DNA of 5,280 bases from positions 1 to 5,280 of the forward strand of contig CANQCE010000067.1 of the NCBI GenBank assembly GCA_947589655.1, written 5' to 3'. Positions within the stretch are counted from its first letter, which is position 1. The number at the start of each line of letters is the position of its first letter. The position numbers and the translations under genes are program-made. This document shows, in pieces, positions 1-5,254 of the stretch. A model generated the notes under the pieces. It searched no databases, was not told where the DNA came from, and saw nothing but the letters and a program-made list of their open reading frames with translations. The DNA is from an uncultured Clostridia bacterium (GTDB taxonomy: Bacteria > Bacillota > Clostridia > Christensenellales > UBA1242).

Positions 1-101
1 CAGTTCAAACATTCGCGGCGGCGGCGGATTGAATTTGTTTCGTCTGTGCTGCGGCTGTCAAGCACTTTGCTTTCTTCGTGTCCGCAATAAATACATTTCA
101 T
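1..101 (-). CDS. nrdR: Transcriptional repressor NrdR, N-terminal part (gene runs off the left edge)
   Basis: NrdR is a zinc-ribbon plus ATP-cone repressor that senses the ATP/dATP balance and shuts down ribonucleotide reductase genes. Only 33 whole codons are visible, reading leftward from the ATG at 101-99. They give MKCIYCGHEESKVLDSR, then a threonine/asparagine stretch and IRRRRECLN. This matches the family's N-terminus closely: the first zinc pair is C3 and C6, the RRRREC signature follows, C31 is the third ligand, and the cut codon at the edge begins TG, as expected for the fourth cysteine. The ATP-cone domain lies outside the window. The start is supported by an AAGGAG Shine-Dalgarno site (complement of 110-115) eight bases before the ATG. 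The gene is divergent from feoA. A TATAAT promoter and two NrdR-box-like sites upstream suggest it represses itself. The identification is firm although partial. Confidence 0.93.
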   Translation of the reverse strand, partial: MKCIYCGHEESKVLDSRSTDETNSIRRRRECLN

Positions 102-121
102 AATTTAATCTCCTTTTTCAC

Positions 122-151
122 ATTATACAACAATATCTTGTGTTTGGACAA
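122..151 (-). promoter_or_regulatory. Probable nrdR promoter
   Basis: On the minus strand an exact TATAAT (127 to 122) is preceded, after an 18-bp spacer, by TTGTCC (151 to 146), a 4-of-6 match to the -35 consensus. Transcription would begin near 115, just in front of the AAGGAG ribosome site, giving a leader of about 14 bases. The spacer is largely occupied by NrdR-box-like sequence 1, so a bound repressor would block RNA polymerase directly. This is inferred from sequence only. Confidence 0.6.
128..143. promoter_or_regulatory. Candidate NrdR box 1
   Basis: The sequence CAACAATATCTTGTGT matches 13 of 16 positions of the known NrdR-box consensus (acaCwATATaTwGtgt), including the conserved C...G frame around ATAT. 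It lies between the -10 and -35 of the nrdR promoter, the usual place for a repressor site, and directly upstream of nrdR itself. A second, weaker box starts exactly 32 bp away, matching the paired arrangement known for this regulator. Confidence 0.62.
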
Positions 152-159
152 ACATTTTT

Positions 160-175
160 GCACAATTAATTGAAT
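160..175. promoter_or_regulatory. Candidate NrdR box 2 (weaker half of the pair)
   Basis: The sequence GCACAATTAATTGAAT matches 11 of 16 consensus positions and has the palindromic core CAATTAATTG. It starts 32 bp after box 1 (16-bp linker), about three helical turns, so both would lie on one face of the DNA. Alone it would be unconvincing; the spacing to box 1 is the main support. It also overlaps a possible -35 element (TTGAAT, 170-175) of the feoA promoter. Confidence 0.48.
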
Positions 176-197
176 TTTTTAGTTTCAAATTTGTAAT
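170..197 (+). promoter_or_regulatory. Possible feoA-feoB promoter
   Basis: TTGAAT (170-175) and TGTAAT (192-197, five of six to TATAAT) are 16 bp apart, predicting a start near 204 and a leader of about 45 bases before the feoA ATG. A second, weaker pair, TTGCAT (213-218) and CATAAA (236-241) with a 17-bp spacer, would start transcription right at the feoA ATG. The feoA start has no Shine-Dalgarno site, so the second option cannot be dismissed. No clear Fur box (inverted GATAAT-type repeats) is visible. Confidence 0.35.
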
Positions 198-248
198 CGC
201 CAGAGATTTATTTTGCATATGTGAAAATTTTTCGCCATAAAAAATAGT

Positions 249-470
249 ATGACATTGGACAAGTGTAACCAAAAACAAACCTATATCATCTGCGGATTTT
301 TGGGAGAGTGCGACAGCGTGATGCGCCGTTTTTTTGAACTTGGGCTAACTGTGGGCGAAAAAGTGAAGATTGTTGCCACATCTTTGCAGAAAAAAGTGTT
401 TCTGCTTGAAATCCGCGGCTATCTATTAAGTGTGCGAGCCAGTTTGCTTGCTAAGGTGGTGGTGAAATGA
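249..470 (+). CDS. feoA: FeoA, small SH3-like partner of the ferrous iron transporter
   Basis: This 73-residue protein has the length and pattern of stand-alone FeoA: an MTLDK start, a GFLG turn near residues 16-19, the RRFFELGLTVGEKVKIV segment at about 26-42, and the closing EIRGYLLSVR strand at about 54-63. FeoA is a cytoplasmic SH3-like domain thought to bind FeoB and support Fe(II) uptake; its exact role is unsettled. The stop overlaps the feoB start as ATGA (467-470), so the two genes are translationally coupled. The ATG at 249 is the only sensible start, because the family pattern begins there, yet no Shine-Dalgarno sequence precedes it (the bases before it are A/T-rich, ending AAAAAATAGT). 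It is probably the first gene of the feo operon, divergent from nrdR. Confidence 0.9.
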   Translation: MTLDKCNQKQTYIICGFLGECDSVMRRFFELGLTVGEKVKIVATSLQKKVFLLEIRGYLLSVRASLLAKVVVK

Positions 471-2545
471 AATTGAAAAAAACAAGGCCGCTTGGCAAGA
501 AAAACTTTTTTGAAGAAAACAAGCAGACCTCACCTAAAGATTTGGGGAAAGAGGTGCTGCTGGTTGGCAACCCTAATTCTGGCAAGACCACGCTTTTTAA
601 CGCACTCACTGCATCAAATGAACATGTGGGCAACTGGCACGGCGTGACTGTTGATACTGTGGGGAAGGGGTTCTCTTTTCAGGGAGAGGACTATTTTTTG
701 GTGGACACCCCCGGCATTTACTCACTTTGCCCACTCTCTTACGAAGAAAAGGTGGCGGTGGATAAAATTGAGGGGAGTTCTACCTGCAAAATAATCAACA
801 TTTGCGACCAAAACAATCTGCAAAGGAATTTGTATCTTACGCTTTGCCTTTTAGAGCGTGGGCTGGATGTGGTTTTGGCGGTTAATGAAATTGATAAAAA
901 ACCAATTTTTAAAGTGGACTGCAAAAAACTTGGGGAAAGGCTGGGGATAAACGTTGTCAGGATAAATGCAGAGAAAAAGATAGGCTTAGACGATTTAAAA
1001 AGTTGCTTAAAAGAAGAAAAACGCCAAAAAAAAGATTTGCCGTATTTAAAGCAATTAAAACTTGTTGAAGCAGAGAAAAATTTTCAAGCCCAGCCAAACA
1101 GTGTGCAGCAGATATCGCAACTGCGATATGCCTTTATTGACGAAATTTTAAAAGACTGCGCAGTGCGAACAAAGGATGTGTATGGTAAAAGTAAATTGGA
1201 CAAAATATTTTTGAATAAATGGCTTGCCTTCCCAATTTTCATATGCATTTTGGCGGCAATCTTTCAATTGACCTTCTTTTCTTTGGGCTCGCTTCTTTCA
1301 GATGCTCTTGGGCAAATTTTAAGTTTCTTCACAACGCCGATATTAAACTTTATTCGTTCATCGCTTGGCGAGGGATTTGTGTATTCACTTTTTGCAGATG
1401 CCATTTTTGGCGGCGTGGGCACGGTGCTGTCATTTTTGCCACAAGTGGTGCTTTTGTTCTTCTTTTTGTCAATTTTGGAGGACAGCGGATATATGTCCCG
1501 CATTGCCTTTATTTTTGAAGATATCTTGGGCAGAATAGGGCTTTCTGGCAAGAGCGTTTACACTCTTTTAATGGGCTTTGGATGTTCCACAACTGCCATT
1601 ATGACTTCTCGCAATATGGAGGACAAAAATGCCAAAATTAAAACCGCCATCCTTTGCCCTTACATGAGTTGCTCGGCAAAAATTCCAATCTATACCGTGG
1701 TTGGAGGTGCGTTCTTTGGCGCAAAAAACATTTTTGTTATCATGGGGCTGTATGCGCTGGGCGTGATTGTGGCAATTTTAGTGTCCAAAATTTTGGACAT
1801 GACACTTTTAAAAAGCAAGGCACAAAGTTTTATTTTGGAATTTCCACCTTATCGAAAGACCTCTTTAAAACGCGTGGGCAAAATCCTTTGGAAAAATGTG
1901 AAAGAGTTCTTGCTTCGTGTAGGCTCGGTGATGATTTCCATGAATATAATCATTTGGCTGCTATCTTCGTTTTCGTTTAGTTTTCAGTATGTGCCGTCAA
2001 GCGGAGGTGTAAGCGCACTGGAAAGTTTTGGGCGGATACTTGCACCTATCTTTTCTCCGCTTGGGTTTGGCAGTTGGGCGGTGGTGGCGTCACTGCTTGC
2101 TGGCCTTGTGGCAAAAGAGGTGGTGGTTTCCTCCATTGCCATGTTTAACGGAATTGACCAAAACGCCATAAAACTGCTCTCGGCATCACTGCTGCTGCCG
2201 GGCAGCGTGGTGTTCTTTTCTTCGCGCGCCGCAGTTGTGGCATTTTTAGTGTTCTGCCTTCTTTACACGCCATGCATTGCTTCCATTTCCATGCTGCTGC
2301 AAGAGGTGGGCAAAAAGTGGACAATAATTTCCATTTTCATTCAATTTGGCTCGGCTTACATTTTGGCATTTTTGACCTATCAAATTTTGTTCGCCGCCGA
2401 AATTTTTGGATTTTTCAGCGTTTTTGCGGCCATTTTCAGCATTTTTGCAATAATTTTTGCCATTTTTTACATTTTGCGAAGAATTAAAAAGAAAAAACTT
2501 TGCCCTCACTGCGAGCAATGCAATAAGAAATGCAAAAATAGCTGA
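467..2545 (+). CDS. feoB: FeoB, ferrous iron transport GTPase/permease with a cysteine-rich C-terminal tail
   Basis: FeoB imports Fe(II) across the cytoplasmic membrane and carries an N-terminal G-protein domain. Visible G motifs are G1 GNPNSGKT (34-41), G2 T61 in GVTVD, G3 DTPG (80-83), G4 NEID (140-143) and a G5-like NAEKKIG after it. A helical linker follows, then the permease, starting with a hydrophobic helix near 253-275. Its two hallmark gate motifs are present: GFGC (370-373) and PYMSCSA (398-404), with C373 and C402 as the expected pore-region cysteines. The core ends around YILAFLTYQI (about 631-640). After that comes an extra very hydrophobic F/I/A-rich segment (about 645-672), a basic RRIKKKK stretch, and cysteines at 679, 682, 685 and 689. 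This end resembles the separate FeoB-associated Cys-rich membrane proteins of other Bacillota. The first 26 residues are a polar extension; the ATGA overlap with feoA and a GGTGG-rich stretch before it support this start. The 692-residue length fits the family. Confidence 0.96.
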   Translation: MKLKKTRPLGKKNFFEENKQTSPKDLGKEVLLVGNPNSGKTTLFNALTASNEHVGNWHGVTVDTVGKGFSFQGEDYFLVDTPGIYSLCPLSYEEKVAVDKIEGSSTCKIINICDQNNLQRNLYLTLCLLERGLDVVLAVNEIDKKPIFKVDCKKLGERLGINVVRINAEKKIGLDDLKSCLKEEKRQKKDLPYLKQLKLVEAEKNFQAQPNSVQQISQLRYAFIDEILKDCAVRTKDVYGKSKLDKIFLNKWLAFPIFICILAAIFQLTFFSLGSLLSDALGQILSFFTTPILNFIRSSLGEGFVYSLFADAIFGGVGTVLSFLPQVVLLFFFLSILEDSGYMSRIAFIFEDILGRIGLSGKSVYTLLMGFGCSTTAIMTSRNMEDKNAKIKTAILCPYMSCSAKIPIYTVVGGAFFGAKNIFVIMGLYALGVIVAILVSKILDMTLLKSKAQSFILEFPPYRKTSLKRVGKILWKNVKEFLLRVGSVMISMNIIIWLLSSFSFSFQYVPSSGGVSALESFGRILAPIFSPLGFGSWAVVASLLAGLVAKEVVVSSIAMFNGIDQNAIKLLSASLLLPGSVVFFSSRAAVVAFLVFCLLYTPCIASISMLLQEVGKKWTIISIFIQFGSAYILAFLTYQILFAAEIFGFFSVFAAIFSIFAIIFAIFYILRRIKKKKLCPHCEQCNKKCKNS

Positions 2546-2565
2546 ATATTAAAAGTGATTTCATT

Positions 2566-2593
2566 TTGATTTAAAAATTTTATGTGATATAAT
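2566..2593 (+). promoter_or_regulatory. Extended -10 promoter for der
   Basis: TGATATAAT (2585-2593) is a perfect extended -10 (TGn followed by TATAAT). TTGATT (2566-2571) sits 16 bp upstream as a 4-of-6 -35. The predicted first transcribed base is about 2600, the A of the first der ATG, so the mRNA would have essentially no leader. This fits the lack of any Shine-Dalgarno site before der. The site lies in the 54-bp gap after feoB, where I see no convincing terminator, so read-through from feoAB is also possible. Confidence 0.6.
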
Positions 2594-2599
2594 GAACTT

Positions 2600-3907
2600 A
2601 TGATGAAGCCAATTGTTGCAATTGTTGGGCGGGCAAATGTTGGAAAATCCACCTTTTTTAATAAAATTTGCGGAAAAAGAATAAGCATTGTGGATGATGT
2701 TGCGGGGGTCACTCGTGACAGGCTTTATGCTGACGCAAGTTGGAGTGGGCGCGATTTCACCATTGTGGATACTGGCGGTGTGGAATTAAATAGCGAGGAT
2801 GTTTTTCAAAAAGAAATTATAGAGCAGGTGCAAGCGGCAATCTCGGATGCAAATGTGATAATTTTTTTGGTGGACGGCAAAAGCGGCGTTACACAAAGTG
2901 ACGAAGATGTTGCACGCCTTTTGCGAAAACAAAAAGTTCCAGTTGTTTTGGTTGTGAACAAACTTGACACTTTTGATATTTCTTCCACTTACGATTTTTA
3001 CTCTCTGGGTTTAGGCGAGCCAATGCCAATTTCTTGCACGCAAAGCAAGGGGATTGGTGATGTTTTGGACAAGGTTATTTCTTATTTTCCTAATCAAGAT
3101 ATTGACGAGCAAGTTTCAGGGATAAAAATCAGCCTTGTTGGGAGGCCTAATGTTGGAAAAAGTTCGCTTGTCAATCGGCTTTTGGGCAAAAAGAGAGTGG
3201 TTGTGAGCGATGTGGAAGGCACAACGCGTGACAGCGTGATTGTTCCCTTTAACTGCAACAAAAAAACTTACAACCTTATTGACACTGCAGGCCTAAGGCG
3301 TCAACGCTCGGTGGAAAAACAGTCGGTGGAGGGCTACTCAGTTCTTCGCAGCATGGGCGCAATTGAAATGAGTGATGTGGTGCTTATTGTTCTTGACGGA
3401 ACAAGTGAGGTCACAGAGCAAGATGTTCGCATTGCCGGCTATGTTCACGAGGCAGGCAAGCCAAGCGTTATAATTGTGAACAAGTGGGACTCTAAACGCT
3501 GCTCAAAAGAGGAATTTTCCGAAATTTTGCAAGAGAAACTTGCGTTTATGGCTTATTTTAAGGTGCTTTTTGTCTCCGCACTCACTGGCAAGGGGCTTTC
3601 GGAGATTATGAAAACGGTTGACGAGGTTTACGAAAACGCTTCCAGACGGCTGACAACAGGTGTTTTGAACGACTTAATTCACGATGCCATTTTAAATCAC
3701 GAGCCACCATCCAAGGGCGGCAGAAAGTGCAAGATTATGTTTGTCACGGAAGCGGCAACAAATCCACCAAAATTTGTCTTCTTTTGCAAAGAGCCGCAGT
3801 TTATCAATTTTGCATATGAAAGGTATCTTGAAAATCGTATCAGAGAAAAAGTTGATTTTTCTGGAACGCCAATACAGTTGGTTTTTAAAGGGAAGGAGGA
3901 ACAATGA
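2600..3907 (+). CDS. der: Ribosome-assembly GTPase Der (EngA), tandem GTPase domains
   Basis: Der is an essential GTPase with two consecutive G domains and a C-terminal KH-like domain; it helps mature the 50S ribosomal subunit in the cytoplasm. Domain 1 shows G1 GRANVGKST (10-18), G3 DTGG (57-60) and G4 NKLD (120-123). Domain 2 shows G1 GRPNVGKS (181-188), G3 DTAG (228-231) and G4 NKWD (294-297). The RRLTTGVLND stretch leads into the KH-like end, which has the familiar NPPKFVFF and RYLENRIRE segments. The 435-residue length is typical. One small oddity is alanine in place of the usual proline in the first G1 loop (A12). Two ATGs stand in tandem (2600 and 2603); the second gives the more usual MKPIVAIVG start, and neither has a Shine-Dalgarno site. 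The stop overlaps the plsY start by 4 bp (ATGA), and der followed by plsY is a common order in Bacillota. Confidence 0.97.
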   Translation: MMKPIVAIVGRANVGKSTFFNKICGKRISIVDDVAGVTRDRLYADASWSGRDFTIVDTGGVELNSEDVFQKEIIEQVQAAISDANVIIFLVDGKSGVTQSDEDVARLLRKQKVPVVLVVNKLDTFDISSTYDFYSLGLGEPMPISCTQSKGIGDVLDKVISYFPNQDIDEQVSGIKISLVGRPNVGKSSLVNRLLGKKRVVVSDVEGTTRDSVIVPFNCNKKTYNLIDTAGLRRQRSVEKQSVEGYSVLRSMGAIEMSDVVLIVLDGTSEVTEQDVRIAGYVHEAGKPSVIIVNKWDSKRCSKEEFSEILQEKLAFMAYFKVLFVSALTGKGLSEIMKTVDEVYENASRRLTTGVLNDLIHDAILNHEPPSKGGRKCKIMFVTEAATNPPKFVFFCKEPQFINFAYERYLENRIREKVDFSGTPIQLVFKGKEEQ

Positions 3908-4668
3908 TTGTTTATCTTTATCTTGCCATCGCTTTTGTGGTGGGCTATTTTTTGGGGAATATTAATTTTGCACGCATCTTTTCGTGGCGTTTTGGGAAGA
4001 AAGATATAACCAAAGTTGGAAGCCATAATCCCGGCACAATGAATATGCTTCGCACACGCGGCTTTGGCGAGGCCATGCTTACACTTTTGTTTGAAGCAAT
4101 TAAAGTGGGCCTGCCAGCACTTGGGTGTTACTTTATTTTCAATCATTATTTTGACGATTTTGGGGATTTGGCATACTTTATCTCTGCATTTGGCGGAATT
4201 TTAGGGCACTGTTTTCCGATTATTTATGGTTTTAAAGGCGGCAAAGGCGTTGCCTGCACATTTGGCATGTTTGTGTTCAACCCTCATTTTTGGTTGATTT
4301 CTTTAATTATGTTTGTGCTTTGCTTTTTCCTGTTCATGTTTATTGAATATCCATTTGTCATCTCTTTCATTTTCATTCTCACCATGGCAATTTATGGCAC
4401 TTGCATTTTTGCCATTGAAATGCCGCTTTGGTATATTCCTATAATTGCCATTTTGTGGCTGATTGCACTTTTTGTTGTGTTCTTGCATAGGGGGAACATC
4501 AAGCGCTTTTTTGCTGGCACTGAGAATAAGGTCAATTTTAAGGAAAAGGTTTTTGGGCATAAGCAAAAGGCAACTAAAAAAGATGAGCCTGTAAATGCAG
4601 AAGCTCAGCAGTCAGAAGAATCTGCCGAAAGCACGAAAGAGAGCAAAAAAGAGGAGAAAAATGACTAG
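3904..4668 (+). CDS. plsY: Glycerol-3-phosphate acyltransferase PlsY, divergent, with an added charged tail
   Basis: PlsY is a multi-pass inner-membrane enzyme that moves an acyl group from acyl-phosphate to glycerol-3-phosphate, making lysophosphatidic acid. Recognisable family blocks are GSHNPGTMNMLR (39-50), GHCFP (101-105), the phosphate-binding-type loop FKGGKG (110-115), and HRGNIKRFFAGTENK (195-209), which holds the conserved His195, Asn198 and Glu207. Several strongly hydrophobic helices lie between them. Two things are unusual. The first loop reads GNINFA (18-23) and DIT (34-36), where most PlsY proteins have GSxPxG and DIR. In addition, a hydrophilic tail of about 40 residues (roughly 213-254), rich in Lys, Glu, Ser and Gln, extends past the usual end near residue 200-210. 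The start is strongly supported by AAGGAGG (3893-3899) four bases before the ATG and by the 4-bp overlap with der. The 3' end overlaps the next gene by 8 bp. Confidence 0.9.
   Translation: MIVYLYLAIAFVVGYFLGNINFARIFSWRFGKKDITKVGSHNPGTMNMLRTRGFGEAMLTLLFEAIKVGLPALGCYFIFNHYFDDFGDLAYFISAFGGILGHCFPIIYGFKGGKGVACTFGMFVFNPHFWLISLIMFVLCFFLFMFIEYPFVISFIFILTMAIYGTCIFAIEMPLWYIPIIAILWLIALFVVFLHRGNIKRFFAGTENKVNFKEKVFGHKQKATKKDEPVNAEAQQSEESAESTKESKKEEKND
4651..4656 (+). promoter_or_regulatory. Ribosome binding site that fixes the mmcQ/yjbR start
   Basis: GAGGAG lies four bases before the ATG at 4661, inside the end of plsY. It favours that ATG over an upstream in-frame ATG at 4595, whose 22 extra codons give a lysine/arginine-rich peptide that is only plsY's tail read in another frame. 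Confidence 0.8.
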
Positions 4669-5029
4669 GCAGGAACTGTTTGACCTTGTGGAAGACGAAT
4701 ATGCCGTGCAGCCAGATTATCCCTTTAAGCAAGAGATTGACGGTGCGGTTTTTCGTCATAAAGGTAACCGAAAGTGGTTTGCCCTTTTAATGCGTGTGCC
4801 AAAATTTAGGTTGGGAATAGGCTCAAATAGCCCAGAGCCAGCGGAGGTTCTAAACTTAAAATGTGACCCAATGCTGCGAGAAGGGCTTATGCAAACCAAT
4901 GGAATTTTTCCGTCTTATCACATGAACAAAGTGCATTGGATTTCCGTTCTCATCGAAGAAGTGGACACAGAAACAATCAAAACACTTTTGGAAATAAGCT
5001 ATGAAAAAACTGGCGAAAAACTGCGCTAA
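4661..5029 (+). CDS. MmcQ/YjbR family protein (DUF419), function unsettled
   Basis: This small soluble protein of 122 residues matches the MmcQ/YjbR family in length and pattern: an MTRQELFDLV start, AVFRHKGNRKWFAL (29-42), LNLKCDP (64-70) and the highly characteristic YHMNKVHWISV (86-96), ending with SYEKTG. The family has a CyaY-like alpha/beta fold, and DNA binding has been suggested for some members, but no general cellular role is established, so I assign none. No signal peptide or membrane segment is visible. The gene overlaps plsY by 8 bp (4661-4668) and has its own GAGGAG site, so it is probably co-transcribed as the last gene of the der-plsY unit. In many Bacillota gpsA follows plsY; here it does not, so this gene may be a local insertion into that order. 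Confidence 0.9.
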   Translation: MTRQELFDLVEDEYAVQPDYPFKQEIDGAVFRHKGNRKWFALLMRVPKFRLGIGSNSPEPAEVLNLKCDPMLREGLMQTNGIFPSYHMNKVHWISVLIEEVDTETIKTLLEISYEKTGEKLR

Positions 5030-5036
5030 TGGCTCG

Positions 5037-5056
5037 TTTTCGTGTAAGCACGAAAA
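5037..5056. other. Stem-loop just after the operon end
   Basis: TTTTCGTG (5037-5044) and CACGAAAA (5049-5056) form a perfect 8-bp stem with a TAAG loop, starting seven bases after the mmcQ/yjbR stop. No T-run follows on either strand, so it is not a textbook intrinsic terminator; it may protect the mRNA 3' end or be part of a repeat. The CACGAAAA arm can also pair with TTTTTCG at 5075-5081. Confidence 0.55.
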
Positions 5057-5088
5057 GCATCGCTTTGACGCTTGTTTTTCGCCCTCCT

Positions 5089-5151
5089 TTGCGCCGAATG
5101 CAAAGCGCACTCCGTTGGCGCTTTGGCGCAATCGCTATTGGTTGTTTTTTT
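5089..5151 (+). terminator. Strong hairpin followed at a distance by T7; possible terminator
   Basis: CAAAGCGC (5101-5108) pairs perfectly with GCGCTTTG (5118-5125) around a nine-base loop. An outer TTGCGC (5089-5094) pairs with GCGCAA (5126-5131) after a six-base bulge on the left arm. A run of seven T (5145-5151) follows, but 13 bases after the stem rather than directly, so use as a factor-independent terminator of the der-plsY-mmcQ unit is uncertain. The hairpin itself is clear. Confidence 0.35.
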
Positions 5152-5160
5152 CAAGAACTG

Positions 5161-5175
5161 TGCCCAATGGGGGCA
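5161..5175. other. Short GC-rich stem-loop
   Basis: TGCCC (5161-5165) and GGGCA (5171-5175) form a 5-bp stem with loop AATGG, followed by eight or so A on the plus strand. On neither strand does a T-run sit 3' of the stem, so it does not look like a terminator. No role can be assigned. Confidence 0.3.
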
Positions 5176-5193
5176 AAAAAAAGAACTTTCCAC

Positions 5194-5242
5194 ATTTATA
5201 TTTAAAAAAATTTATAAAAAAATAAAAATATTTATAAAAAAA
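5194..5242 (+). repeat. A/T-only tract with repeated ATTTATA units
   Basis: These 49 bases contain no G or C. ATTTATA occurs at 5194, 5210 and 5230, and a 13-base unit ATTTATAAAAAAA is repeated exactly at 5210-5222 and 5230-5242, 20 bp apart. A further ATTTATA ends the window (5274-5280). A-tracts at 5204, 5216 and 5236 are roughly in helical phase. Because the tract lies just upstream of a TTGACA element, it may act as an UP element or intrinsically bent DNA for that promoter; this is inference. Confidence 0.6.
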
Positions 5243-5254
5243 GGCGTATTTTTC

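Noticed and set aside
8..30. CGG-repeat tract near the left edge as a microsatellite
   Set aside because: On the minus strand it encodes the conserved RRRR signature of NrdR, which explains the repeat.
195..208. AATC-N6-GATT inverted repeat as an iron-regulator site before feoA
   Set aside because: Only four base pairs of symmetry and no resemblance to the Fur consensus; expected by chance in A/T-rich DNA.
2551..2568. AAAAGTGA / TCATTTT near-palindrome after feoB as a terminator
   Set aside because: The stem is all weak pairs with a bulge and a two-base loop, and no clean T-run follows; it overlaps the der -35 region.
3697..4146. Minus-strand open frame of 149 codons antisense to der and plsY
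   Set aside because: Both plus-strand genes are clear family members across this stretch, and the antisense product has no domain, ribosome site or promoter that I can see.
4595..4660. Upstream in-frame ATG extending the mmcQ/yjbR gene by 22 codons
   Set aside because: The extra peptide is Lys/Arg-rich, lies wholly inside plsY's tail and has no family match; the ATG at 4661 has a GAGGAG site four bases upstream and matches the family's start.
4856..5131. Minus-strand open frame of 91 codons
   Set aside because: It is mostly antisense to the mmcQ/yjbR gene, its start lies in the hairpin, and no recognisable domain is visible.
5001..5225. Plus-strand open frame of 74 codons over the hairpin region
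   Set aside because: It starts inside the mmcQ/yjbR gene, has no ribosome site, and its translation is low-complexity with a lysine-rich end read from the A/T tract; more likely chance over repeats.
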